Positions 1-49,285 of a DNA stretch of 64,000 nucleotides are shown one piece after another (position 1 is the stretch's first letter; each line of letters begins with the position of its first letter). The notes under the pieces are model-generated. The model searched no databases, was not told the origin of the DNA, and worked only from the letters and a program-made list of their open reading frames with translations. Where the stretch lies: assembly GCF_004664715.2 (NCBI RefSeq), contig NC_051083.1, positions 113,794,347-113,858,346 of the forward strand, in the 5' to 3' direction. Source of the stretch: Peromyscus leucopus (Eukaryota; Chordata; Mammalia; Rodentia; Cricetidae). The position numbers were made by a program, and so were the translations under genes.

Positions 1-70
1 TGTAGACCAAACTGGCCTCAAAACTGACTCCGAGTACTGGGATTAAAACCATGTACCACTGTGCCTAGCC
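1..70 (-). repeat. B1 fragment
   Basis: Antisense B1 end (AGACCAAACTGGCCTCAAA then GTACTGGGATTAAAA), cut by the window edge. Confidence 0.7.
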
Positions 71-249
71 ATAGTCATATGTTAATGCATTTTCCAATTA
101 TGGCCTCTACTTCGCTCATAGAAGGCAATGGACATTGATTAGATGGCACAGGTCACTTAGCTTTTGGTTCTCTGCACTACAGTGATGCAAAGACAACAGC
201 TGCCAGAGAACTAAACTGAACTGTAAATGGAAAAGCCAATCAAAACTTG

Positions 250-357
250 ATTTCTTTGAGACAGGTCTCAACTACGTAGCCCTGACTGTCATGCATCTTG
301 ATATGTAGACCAAGCTGGCCTCTAACCCACTGAGAGCTGCTTGCCTCTGCCTCCTGA
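250..357 (-). repeat. Older B1, truncated
   Basis: Degraded antisense B1, interrupted by the younger B1 at 369. Confidence 0.7.
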
Positions 358-368
358 GAAAATGTGAT

Positions 369-536
369 TTTTCGTTGTTGTTGTTGTTGTTGTTTTCCAG
401 ACAGAGTTTCTCTGTGTAGCTCTGTGCCTTTCCTGGATCTCGTTCTGTAGACCAGAGTGGCCTCGAACTCACAGAGATCCACCTGGCTCTGCTTCCCAAG
501 CGCTGGGATTAAAGGCGTGTGCCACCACCGCCCGGT
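369..536 (-). mobile_element. B1 SINE with target-site duplication
   Basis: Full antisense B1 flanked by GAAAATGTGAT at 358-368 and 537-547, inserted into an older B1. Its A-tail has become a (TTG)n run. Confidence 0.9.
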
Positions 537-865
537 GAAAATGTGATGTTCTAAAATGACTTGAAATGGCCTACCCCCATCTATGTAAGCAGCAGGTATT
601 ACTGCAGAATGATTCCTATTTCAGAGGACACCGAAGACGTTTCTACATACAACTTGGGTATGTCATGCATGGGATCATGGTTCAGTAGACCTGTTTCCAC
701 ATAATAAGAATCTGTCTTAATGCACACAATTCTTATAGTCAAAACATGGACTATTCTAGTATTCAGAAGGGAAACCAATTGCAAACTTCCTTTCATTTTT
801 AGTTTTTTAAAAAATCAGGCAAGCAGCAATTTTCCGCTTACAGAAATATTCACAACTGCATTCTC

Positions 866-936
866 AATTCTGCGGTGCCAAGGATAGAACGTGGGGCCTT
901 ACACATGCTACGCAAGTGCTCTACCACTGAGCTGAT
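866..936 (-). repeat. ID element
   Basis: tRNA-Ala-derived SINE seen as GCTCTACCACTGAGCTGA on the plus strand. Confidence 0.7.
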
Positions 937-1019
937 GGACAGAGGACACTTAGAAGTAGTAAACCAATTTTCTCTTGGTGGAAATAGACTTTACTTTAAA
1001 TTTGTCCTTATTTATTTAC

Positions 1020-1095
1020 TTTTGGTGCTGAGGATTGAACACAGTTCTGCCTATATGCTAAGCACACATTCTACTACTAGGCTACCATTAGGAAA
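1020..1095 (-). repeat. ID-like fragment
   Basis: GGTGCTGAGGATTGAACACA start and degraded ID body. Confidence 0.55.
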
Positions 1096-1117
1096 ATGAG
1101 ATTCCATTTTAATGTTA

Positions 1118-1316
1118 CACCATTTAGTTGGGCCTTGTGGTATAGTCCTGTAATCACAGCTACCAAGGAGGCTAAGGCGGGAGGATTACAAGTTCAAGGC
1201 CTGCTATGAATACAGAGTGAGTTCCAGGTCACCCTGGGCAACTTCATGAGACTGTTTTCAAATAAATGCAAAAAGGGGTCAGGATGTAGCTCAGTTGTAA
1301 TCTATTTGCTTAGAAT

Positions 1317-1319
<3 letters not shown>
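1118..1319 (+). repeat. B4-type composite SINE (B1-like plus ID-like)
   Basis: B1-like arm to about 1260, then an ID-like arm (GTCAGGATGTAGCTCAGTTG), ending in a CA repeat. Confidence 0.6.

Positions 1320-1367
<48 letters not shown>
1320..1367. repeat. (CA)n microsatellite
   Basis: About 24 pure CA units in the tail of a SINE. Confidence 0.95.
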
Positions 1368-1371
<4 letters not shown>

Positions 1372-1436
1372 TTAAGTACTTTAAAATGCCAAAATAATCT
1401 TCGTTGACTTATGAAGCATTTTGAAATTCATTTTTA

Positions 1437-1645
1437 ACTTTTTTCTGTGCATGGGTGTTCTGCTTCCATGTTTGTCTGTGCACCACCTGAGTGCCCGGTG
1501 TCCATGGAAGCCAGAGAGATATTAGATTTCCTGAGACTAGAGTTACATCCTATTGTGAGCTTCCATGTGGTTCTGGAAATCAAACAAACCCAGGTCCTCT
1601 GGGAGAGCAACCATTGCCTTTAACCACTGACCCATCTCTCCAGTT
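1437..1645 (-). repeat. B3 SINE
   Basis: Antisense B3: TGGAAGCCAGAGAG, GGTCCTCTGGGAGAGCA, ACTGACCCATCTCTCCAG. Confidence 0.75.
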
Positions 1646-1659
1646 CTTTTCTTTTCTTT

Positions 1660-1771
1660 TTTTTTCCGGTTTTTTTGAGACAGGGTTTCTCTGTGTAGCT
1701 TTGTGCCTGGAACTCACTCTGTATCCCAGGCTGGCCTTGAACTCACAGAGATGCACCTGCCTCTGCCTCCC
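1660..1771 (-). repeat. B1, internally deleted
   Basis: Antisense B1 body GAGACAGGGTTTCTCTGTGT to TGCCTCTGCCTCCCG. Confidence 0.8.
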
Positions 1772-1784
1772 GATCTTTTCTTTT

Positions 1785-1903
1785 TTAATTTCATGAGATC
1801 TCACTGTATGGCCCAGGTTTGGCCTCAAACTTACTGCAATCCTCTTGCCTCATCCTCCTGAGTGCTAAGATTGTAGGCATGTGCCATCATCACAACTGGC
1901 TTC
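1785..1903 (-). repeat. Old B1-like monomer
   Basis: Degraded antisense copy with CTCACTGTATGGCCCAGG and GTGCTAAGATTGTAGGCAT. Confidence 0.55.
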
Positions 1904-1916
1904 TAAACACTTCAAT

Positions 1917-1964
1917 CTGTATCTATATATATCTATATATCTATATATCTATATCTATATATTC
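1917..1964. repeat. (ATCTAT)n AT-rich microsatellite
   Basis: Repeating TATATCTATA units. Confidence 0.85.
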
Positions 1965-2039
1965 TTTCTGTCCCCTATGGGACCAATTCAATTCGGGAGC
2001 AGCTAGTTGTTCAACGGAAAGCTGAGTTTATTCTCTATG

Positions 2040-2215
2040 TTTATTTGCTTACTCATTCAATGATATTTATTAAGCACATATTCTGAACCAGAACTCTTTT
2101 GCTTCTGCATATATGACCATGAGCAAGACCTTAATGTCATGGTGCCTGCTTGCAGGAAGCCATAGGTCAGTTAGTGAGACATAAATAGGGTTAGGCTTGG
2201 TTGGGTCAAGAAGGC
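2040..2215 (+). repeat. L2 fragment
   Basis: Ancient LINE2 3' end pattern: CATTCAATGATATTTATTAA, then GAGCAAGACC and CATGGTGCCTGCTTGC. Confidence 0.5.
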
Positions 2216-2255
2216 CTTCATAGAAATAGTGAACTTGCCTACAGAAGAATTAGGT

Positions 2256-2392
2256 CAGGTGAGGCACAGTAGTAAACACCTTTAATGCCAGCACTTGGGA
2301 AACTGAGGTAGGCAGATCATGGAGCTAACACATCTACACAGCAAATTCTAGGCCAGAAAAACTACAGTGAGGCCCTATCTCAGAAACCCAAT
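2256..2392 (+). repeat. B1, old
   Basis: ACACCTTTAATGCCAGCACT and degraded body. Confidence 0.7.
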
Positions 2393-2401
2393 CTTCCTTT
2401 A

Positions 2402-2622
2402 TGGGACTGGAGAGATGGTTCAGTGGTTAAGAGCACTGGTTGTTCTTGTAGGGGAGGGAACCAGTGTTCACTTCCCAGCACCCATGTGGTGGCTCCTAAC
2501 AGGAAGTGACTCCAGTCCGAGGGGATCTACTGCCCATTTCTGGCCTCCACGGGCACCAGGCACACAAGTGGTACACAGATACATGTGTAGGCAAAACACC
2601 CATACACATGAAATAAGATCAG
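2402..2622 (+). repeat. B3 SINE
   Basis: GGAGAGATGGTTCAGTGGTT head and CCACGGGCACCAGGCACAC middle part. Confidence 0.8.
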
Positions 2623-2799
2623 TGCTGTGAGCTGAGAGGTATGGCGGGCCATGATTACAGAGTGCTGATAGGAGGTTAATGTGGACTGTTGAATACATGG
2701 CTGAGAAGAATCATATACTTGCTAGTAGCTGCAGTCAGCTTGCTGATATGCACACATTGCCTCCTTTTTTTACCTACTCCCTTTAAAATAAAACAACTG

Positions 2800-2977
2800 A
2801 TTTAAAAGAATCAGATTTTAATTTGTGATGTGCATCTATATAGATGAAAATATTCACAGAGGCTTGTTTGATTCCTGCTCCTACATAAAGAGAAAGTATG
2901 CTAAATAAAAAAGGTTCTTCTACCCACCCAACCCCCGTCAGGGATGGAAAAGTGCATGTGTATTCCATGATAGGGCT
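2800..2977 (-). other. Aifm1: Aifm1 3' untranslated region (inferred)
   Basis: Follows the stop codon. An ATTAAA at 2822-2817 on the minus strand is the first plausible polyadenylation signal, so the transcript probably ends near 2790-2805. No SINE lies within it. Confidence 0.6.
2817..2822 (-). terminator. Candidate Aifm1 polyadenylation signal ATTAAA
   Basis: Single-base variant of AATAAA, 156 nt after the stop, followed by T-rich DNA on the minus strand. Confidence 0.55.
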
Positions 2978-42871
<39,894 letters not shown>

Positions 42872-43073
42872 TTCGGCAACCGCTACTCAGAACCTTCCCA
42901 CTCCTGCTTTTCCTTCCACACCGTCGAACGGGTCAAACAGCACGGGCTCGGGTCCGCTCCCCCTCCCGTCACACGCACACTACGCAGGCTCCTCCTCCTC
43001 GCCCCAAGTGGACATTGGATAGAGAAACCGGCCCGCTAGAGCCGGGAAAAAGGCACTGAGGCTGAAGACTTAC

Positions 43074-43084
43074 TGCGCAGGCGT
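43074..43084. promoter_or_regulatory. NRF1-like site 1 (TGCGCAGGCGT)
   Basis: Close match to the NRF1 consensus YGCGCAYGCGCR with one central mismatch; about 200 nt upstream of the Aifm1 ATG. Confidence 0.55.
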
Positions 43085-43105
43085 AGTACTCAGCGCTGCC
43101 TTGCA

Positions 43106-43110
43106 ATTGG
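43106..43110 (-). promoter_or_regulatory. Inverted CCAAT box (ATTGG)
   Basis: Lies between the two NRF1-like sites; a possible NF-Y site oriented towards Aifm1. Confidence 0.45.
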
Positions 43111-43128
43111 TCCCACGGTAATGAGGTC

Positions 43129-43139
43129 TGCGCATGCGT
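43129..43139. promoter_or_regulatory. NRF1-like site 2 (TGCGCATGCGT)
   Basis: Near-perfect NRF1 palindrome, 55 nt from site 1, or about five helical turns. Confidence 0.65.
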
Positions 43140-43821
43140 CCAACTCCCCACGCGCTCTGCAAAGAACCGGGTCCCGCCTCCGGATTTACAAGTTTCCGCG
43201 AGTTAGTAGTACTGTATTAGGTTGAGCCGCTTAGGAAACCTGTCCAAGGAGAGACTTGTGCCTGGCGGCTGTGGGTGGTGCTACTGCAATGTTGGTGATG
43301 GGAACTGATAGCACATCACAAAAACCGACTCCAGAACCTTACTTTCTTTTTGTGTGTTTTAGGTAACTGGCTATCAGGCATTTAAACCTTTCTGAATCTA
43401 TTCGTGGGATCCAATGGTAGTCTTTCCCCCAAGTGAGTCGCCGCACCTGACTTTCAGAATCCTGAATAAACTTCCATTTTTTTACAAGTAACTGGCACTT
43501 TCTCATGCAGCCCTTTTTTTGGAGTGGGGGAAGTGGACTGGGGGCGTGTACTTCCCCTGTTCTTTCTCTGTATCATTTTCATATGCTGTACCAAATGCTT
43601 TGAATAGTCTCCCGCTATTACGGCTTTAGTGCTTGAGAAGAGAAGGCTGACAAAAGTTTGTGCCAGACAGATTTTCTGTGAAAGAAATCCTAAGCAGGAC
43701 TGAGAAAGTTGTAGGATATACAGAGCTAGAAGTGAGAGAAAATAGGTCTTTTGCTCTCCTGTGGGCAGAACACATACACCTTTTTCAAAGATTTGAATTG
43801 CATATTAAGTATCCAGTGAAA

Positions 43822-43942
43822 CTGTGTGTGGTGGTATACTGCCTGTCACAGAGGCAGAGACAGGAGAACAGCACGTAAATTTGAAGCCAGCTTGGTTTAT
43901 ATCAGGCCAGCGAAGGCTTCCTGGTGAGGAGACCCTGCCCCA
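43822..43942 (+). repeat. B1, old
   Basis: GTGTGTGGTGGTATACTGCC and AGGCAGAGACAGGAGAACAG. Confidence 0.55.
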
Positions 43943-44227
43943 TGCTATTGAACAGTACTATGTAAGAGGCTTTTGTGGATATGAAAAGTATGAAGAGTGA
44001 GCTCTGTTTAGTTGGGAAAATGGGTCTATTGGTCTTTTAAATGATACCTACCACAGAACCAGTTCAAGAAAGGGGTTTGGGATGGAATCCCTAGGGGAAA
44101 ACGTAATAAAGAAGTGTTATTTGAACTATGTCTTGAAGGATGATCAGTAATTTTCAAGTAGTGGAGGAGAACGAATAGTATTTCAGAGGTGGATGCACCG
44201 AGACTGAAGGTAATATTTTTGGGGTTT

Positions 44228-44320
44228 AAGCATATTGACCTGGACTCCACAGGGACCTAGGTTAAATCCTGTCTCTGCTACTTGGACAAATCACCCAATT
44301 GCTTCAACTGGTCTGGAGAC
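44228..44320 (+). repeat. MIR fragment
   Basis: GGTTAAATCCTGTCTCTGCT and ACAAATCACCCAATTGCTTC. Confidence 0.5.
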
Positions 44321-44324
44321 AGTT

Positions 44325-44520
44325 GGACTTAAGGATACAGGCCTATAATTTCTCAGCACATGGAACCTAATCATGAACTCTAGACCAACCTGAGCAACAT
44401 AGACTGTTTGAAAACAACACCCCAGGGCAGGGAGTATAGCTCAGAGGCAGTGGTTGACTAACACTACAAGATCCTCCGTTCAGTTTGAAGCACCGCACAC
44501 AAACACCCTCTGAAGTTTTA
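44325..44520 (+). repeat. Old B1-like monomer plus ID element
   Basis: Degraded B1-like arm to 44415, then ID arm GAGTATAGCTCAGAGGCAGT; together B4-like. Confidence 0.5.
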
Positions 44521-44692
44521 AATAGTAATAACAAAATAAAATTTTCAGAAATAAAGTTCAGTACATTTTCAGGAGACAATGACAAAAGACATACTGTATT
44601 AGGAAGTAGTGATAAGGACAGTAAGTGTGATGGGGCCAAATTTGAATTGTCAAATGAATTTGGCCCTAACCCTTGTAAGTGATGAAATTCCT

Positions 44693-44718
44693 TTCTTTCT
44701 TTTCTTTTCTTTTTTCTT

Positions 44719-44751
<33 letters not shown>

Positions 44752-44903
44752 GTTTTTCAAGACAGGGTTTCTCTGTGTAGCTTTGTGCCTTTCCTGGATT
44801 TTGCTCTGTAGACCAGGCTGGCCTCGAACTCACAGAGATCCTCCTGCTGCCTCTGCCTCCCGAGTACTGGGATTAAAGGCGTGGGCCACCACCACCCCGG
44901 CCC
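44693..44903 (-). mobile_element. B1 SINE, young, with long T/C run
   Basis: Pyrimidine run 44693-44751, then full antisense B1 from AAGACAGGGTTTCTCTGTGT. Confidence 0.9.
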
Positions 44904-45057
44904 TTTTTTTTCTTGGAAGTGAATAGGGGATGCAATTGCAAAGGTATATTTTAGGAAGTTTAACCCAGGACACAGGATTCATTGCACGAAAACACCCAAA
45001 GTTTCTTTATCCATTGAGCAGATTTGATCAATGTTTAAAATTGCAAGTAATGAAGCT

Positions 45058-45366
45058 ACGAGTGTTGTCGCATACCTGTAATGACAGCACATGGGGGCAG
45101 AGGCAGGAGGATCGAGAGAGCTCCAGCTCATCCTCAGCTATTTAGTGAGTTGGGGGAAAGCCTGGGCTACAAAAGACCCTGTCTCGATTAAAAAGAAAAA
45201 AGAAACACAAAACAAAACAACAAACAAATAAAAACAAGCTGGATGTGTTGTCACATGCTTTCAATCCCAGCACTAGGGGCACAGATACAGGGGGATTTCT
45301 GTGAGTTGGAGGCCCAGCCAGGGCTACATACAGAGACCCTGTCTCAAAAACAAACAGCAAAAAGAC
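45058..45366 (+). repeat. Two B1 copies
   Basis: 45058-45230 (AGTGTTGTCGCATACCTGTA) and 45237-45366 (AGCTGGATGTGTTGTCACAT). Confidence 0.75.
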
Positions 45367-45432
45367 AGTTTCCTCCAAAGGCCCAAAATGTAATTAATGA
45401 GTAACATTTTCTATGATTTATTTTATTTTGCC

Positions 45433-45628
45433 AGGAGTGGTGATGGGGTGGTGGTGGTGGTGGTGGTGGTGGTGGTGGTGGTGGTGGTGGTGCACACCTT
45501 TAATCCCACCCAGCACTCAGGAGGAAGAGACAGGCAGATCTCTGTCAGTTCAAGGCCAACCTGGTCTACAGAGCTAGTTCTGGAATAGCCAAAGCTACAC
45601 AAAGAAACCCTGTCTCAAGAAAAAAAAA
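45433..45628 (+). repeat. B1 SINE with expanded GTG repeat
   Basis: The GGTGGTGG motif of the B1 left end has grown to about 15 GTG units at 45448-45492; the rest of the B1 is intact. Confidence 0.88.
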
Positions 45629-45629
45629 G

Positions 45630-45838
45630 ATTTATTTTATTTTATGTGTATGACTGTTTTGCTTGCATGTAAGTCTGTGCACCATGTGCACACCTGGTGC
45701 CCTCAGACGTCAGAAGATAACATCATATCCCCTGGAACTAGAGTTATGGATGGTTGGCCATGTAGGTGATGAGCACTGAATCCCAATCGTCTGCAAGAAC
45801 AAGTCCTCTTAACCACAGACCCATCTTTCCAGCCCTTA
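45630..45838 (-). repeat. B3 SINE
   Basis: Antisense: AAGATTTATTTTATTTTATG to CCCATCTTTCCAGCCC. Confidence 0.78.
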
Positions 45839-45964
45839 AGAGCGACATTTTTTTTTTAAATCTAGATCTGCTTTGGGGGATTAATATTGAAAATATAAAT
45901 TCCAGAATAAACTAAATATATTTTATATTTTAAAAGCATAGATATTGCTCCTTGTTATTTCTAG

Positions 45965-46062
45965 AAATCCATAGTATACTGAGGAACTGAGGCAAGAGGA
46001 GCACTTGATCCAAGCAGCTTAGGGGTCAGCTTGGAATAACATAGGGAGATGCAACCTTTTAT
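45965..46062 (+). repeat. Ancient B1-like monomer
   Basis: AACTGAGGCAAGAGGAGCAC and GTCAGCTTGGAATAACATAG. Confidence 0.5.
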
Positions 46063-46156
46063 CAACAACAGCAGGTTAATAATAAAGGTTAATAACAAAC
46101 ATGCATTTGTTTAATACAAAGTTAATTATAGCTGCTGATAAAGACGGCTTTGGGGG

Positions 46157-46325
46157 GCTGGAGAGATGGTTCTGTGGTTAAGAGCACTGGCTGCTCTTCC
46201 AGAGGACCTGGGTTCAATTCCCAGCACCCACATGGCAGCTTACAACTGTCTGTAACTCCAGTTTCAGGGGATCCGACACCCTCGCACCAATGCACATTAA
46301 GTAAAATTAAATAAATTATATTTTT
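46157..46325 (+). repeat. B3-related SINE, internally deleted subfamily
   Basis: GGCTGGAGAGATGGTTCTGT head; junction CCTCGCACCAATGCACATTA; flanks AAGACGGCTTTGG and AAGATGGCTTTGG. Confidence 0.85.
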
Positions 46326-46792
46326 AAAAAAGATGGCTTTGGAAAAATACTATCAAAATTATGATAGTCAGGTTCGATCATGAAACAACTGAATATATTA
46401 AAAATAATTTAATAACGCATAATTAAAACAAAAAGTGCAAAATACATGTTTTTTGTGATAGGTACAAAGAGGCGTTTCTCTTGTCCTTTTACTTAAAAAC
46501 TGTATTTTACTCTTTTTACCCTAGCAATATACTCGCCAAACTAATTCCAAAAGTATGTGGTAACAAACATTTCATCAGGATAAAAACCCAATGTGAAATA
46601 TCATATTTCTAGAAATCAAAATTTCAAACTTACAAAGGTAGACCCAGTGACAACTTTTTTTGCCAGAAGCATCTGAATAATTTTAGGTAGATAGAATTTT
46701 TTTCCTTGAGGTATGCTAGCATAAATTCTACCCATAAGTTGGCAGAACCTCTTTCCACTGAATGTAAATGCTGTGGCATTAATAGTTAGTTA

Positions 46793-46885
46793 GCCCAGTC
46801 TGGCTTCGAATTCACTCTGTAGCCAAGGATGACCTTAACCCTCTGATTACCTTGCCTCTCCCTTGCCAGGGCAAGCACTGTACCT
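46793..46885 (-). repeat. Old B1 fragment
   Basis: GCCCAGTCTGGCTTCGAATT; degraded. Confidence 0.45.
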
Positions 46886-47968
46886 CCTATCTTATCGTTA
46901 CAGTCACTCTCCTAAGAGCATAGATCACTTGAGGCATCAGAGGGTTTTTTTTTAACAAGAAATAATTGAATAATAATTTCTATTATATAGAAAACAGTCA
47001 ATTGAGAAACAAAACTACTGTGCCATGATGATTGCTGGTATACATAATGGTGGTCTTGGATTAACCAACTCCTTCTCTGGATGGTTTTTATGTTGACTAG
47101 TATAATCAAGGGTTTTAGGAATGGGTGACCCACATGTATGATAAAGGGCTATAAATACATCTCCTAACTCAGGAATAAGATTAAATAGAAGACTGTATTT
47201 TGAATAACTTGAACTTGGCTGAACATTCACATTCCAATATGCTTACACACACATCACTGAGATACTGAATTGTTTTATTTTTCCTTAGAGGAAATGGATT
47301 TAATCACATTGTCTCTTCCTTGTAGATCAGCCTCACATGCAAAATGGCAGCTCATGTGTGCTGCTGGAAACCCTGACCTTGAAGACATTAGCAATATCTC
47401 ATACATGGATGCTAATGGCATATGTTAGTGCTACCTTAGTCTATGAAATATGAGGGAGATGAGAAAATTCCTAAAACAAACATAAAATGGGTGTTCTTTT
47501 TTGTATACAAATTGTACCTAAGTTGATTTCATACTAATTCTGAACCCGAAACTCACTTGGGAGAAGGAATACAGGTCTTGACCAAGTTGTGTGTTGGTTA
47601 GCAAGCCTTGGGAAGCTGCCCTCTGACATTGTAAGAAAGTTGTATTCATTTATCATTTTCCAAGCATAATCTAGGCTTCTGGCAAATTAGACCCAACCAC
47701 TTTGTTCTACATTCACTTTCGGGGGGGTGGGTGAACCCTCCTTGGGATTCTCAATTCCATTTGAAACTCCGCCATTCTGGGAGCGAACGGCTCTATGAAG
47801 GGCTCAGAGTGTCAGGAATTACGGGGTTTATGTCATGTCCCATGTGCCCTCACCTGGGCCTGTAATGGTTAGTTACAGAAACAAAGTCCGCCTTGGCTGG
47901 CGCTGTCCTCACTAGTTTCCCCCCTCTCCTATCCTCTGGATGGCCCTCTCCCGCGGCGGGCCTTCCCC

Positions 47969-48005
47969 ATTGGCCAGCCAAACACAACCGACTGTAGCAG
48001 CCAAT
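47969..48005. promoter_or_regulatory. Divergent CCAAT box pair
   Basis: ATTGG at 47969-47973 and CCAAT at 48001-48005, each in a longer NF-Y-like context (CCATTGGCC and CCAATGGGA), 32 nt apart. Confidence 0.5.
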
Positions 48006-48317
48006 GGGAGCCGCCCTCTTGAACATTCAGAGGGTGGGTGCTCGTGGTGTGATGAGGGGAGGTTGGCGCCTGGTACGCGCCCCCCTACATCTGGCAAGTC
48101 TTTGACAGAAACTGTAACATCCCCTACACATTCACAGCCGTGCCCCATGTCTGCCTCCTTTCAGCTGCATGGGTGCCTTCCACAAGCCACTGCGTGCGCT
48201 GGTGTCCTGGCCGTGCCCTCCCCAATTCCTTAGGCCCCCAAAGTGCACCTGCTTACTCAGTAAGACTGAACACCTCTTTATCCTAAGACTTGGGGGAGGC
48301 AGGGAACCACAGCGGCA

Positions 48318-48330
48318 CAGCTGTCAGCTG
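48318..48330. promoter_or_regulatory. Tandem E-boxes CAGCTG-T-CAGCTG
   Basis: Two identical CAGCTG hexamers separated by one T, about 700 nt upstream of the Rab33a ATG. This type is bound by neural and muscle bHLH factors. Confidence 0.4.
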
Positions 48331-48872
48331 CTGTGGAGGTGAAAGGGGTATATCCGACCCCCCACCGCCTAGTGCTGCACCGGACCCGAAGCTCTCCAGT
48401 GATGCCTTAGGGTACAGCTCTCTTTGTCCTCCCCAGCTGTGCTGACTGCCCATTGACCCTATGCGCTCTAAGTTAAGTGGGAGTGGGAAACCTGAATCCC
48501 ACCACAGAACTGGGGACAAGAAGGGAAGGCTCTTCTGGGGTGGCGTGTGCCACTCTCCGCATCCCTTTCCCTGTTCTGCTTGGGCTTTCTCCTTCCAGTG
48601 TGTCCCTGGGGTCCAGACAGGGGAGGGTCTAGGCTAAGGCGCGGCACAGCCTGAGCCTGCAGTCCTGAAGCTCACCCACAGGCAGAAGGAGGGGGCTCCA
48701 GACTGGCCGGTTCTCCGTTTCTTCTCTCTCAAGCTTTTGTGTCTGTGCCTGGGAGCTGCAAGGAGGGTGCACTGGGGAAGGAGGAGGGGTGCCTAGGGTG
48801 AGAGCACCCCCTTCAAGTGCGCGTGCACACACGTTGCCGGCGCACGCACACACAGGCGGACACACACTTCAG

Positions 48873-48937
48873 ACACGCACACGCGCGCGCGCGCACACAC
48901 ACACACACATACACACACACGCACACACACACGCACA
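48873..48937. repeat. Alternating purine-pyrimidine tract (CA/CG)n
   Basis: 65 nt with uninterrupted purine/pyrimidine alternation, including a central run of CG dinucleotides; ends 90 nt before the Rab33a start codon. A classic Z-DNA-prone sequence. Confidence 0.9.
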
Positions 48938-49027
48938 AAGCTCTCTCGCCTTGAGCGCACTAACGTGGCCGCTTTCTTTGTGTGGAGCCCTCGAGTGGGG
49001 TTGGGACCCCGGTCCTGTCCCGGGGAG

Positions 49028-49285
49028 ATGGCGCAGCCCATCTTGGGCCATGGGAGCTTACAGCCCGCTTCAGCTGCTGGTTTGACATCCCTAGAGCTTG
49101 ACTCATCGATGGACCAGTATGTGCAGATTCGTATCTTCAAAATCATCGTGATTGGGGACTCCAACGTGGGCAAGACTTGCCTGACCTTCCGCTTCTGCGG
49201 GGGTACTTTCCCAGACAAGACTGAGGCCACTATCGGTGTGGACTTCAGGGAGAAGACCGTGGAAATCGAGGGCGAGAAGATCAAG
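49028..49285 (+). CDS. Rab33a: Rab33a exon 1 (coding part)
   Basis: 258 nt, residues 1-86, from [15 protein letters not shown] to EGEKIK. Includes the P-loop and switch I. The donor AAG/GTGATC lacks G at +5 and is weak. Reading through it stays open for 20 more codons to TAG at 49346-49348. Confidence 0.96.

Larger units (their letters stand above)
42872..43200 (-). promoter_or_regulatory. Aifm1: Aifm1 5' UTR and CpG-rich promoter
   Basis: GC-rich block with many CpGs directly upstream of the start codon and no SINE. It contains two NRF1-like palindromes and an inverted CCAAT box, and no TATA box was seen. This fits a housekeeping nuclear gene for a mitochondrial protein. The transcription start cannot be placed from sequence alone. 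Confidence 0.75.
43201..47879. other. Intergenic gap between Aifm1 and Rab33a
   Basis: No coding gene recognised. Holds degraded MIR and B1 copies, an ID element, several B1 and B3 copies between 44.7 and 46.9 kb (listed separately) and AT-rich unique DNA at 46.3-47.7 kb. The start codons of the two genes are 6.16 kb apart, too far for one shared bidirectional promoter. Confidence 0.6.
47880..49027 (+). promoter_or_regulatory. Rab33a: Rab33a promoter and 5' UTR region
   Basis: GC-rich, SINE-free kilobase ahead of the Rab33a ATG. Contains two CCAAT-type boxes in opposite orientation (47969-47973 and 48001-48005), an E-box doublet at 48318-48330 and a long CA/CG tract at 48873-48937. The exact transcription start is unknown. 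Confidence 0.65.

Noticed and set aside
43440..43500. AATAAA at about 43465 as the end of a divergent promoter transcript
   Set aside because: A single hexamer without other transcript signs; promoter-upstream RNA is possible but not shown.
48965..49027. Open frame extending 21 codons upstream of the Rab33a ATG
   Set aside because: It lacks an upstream ATG (it would start at GTG), and the known 237-residue protein starts at the ATG at 49028, which has a good context.
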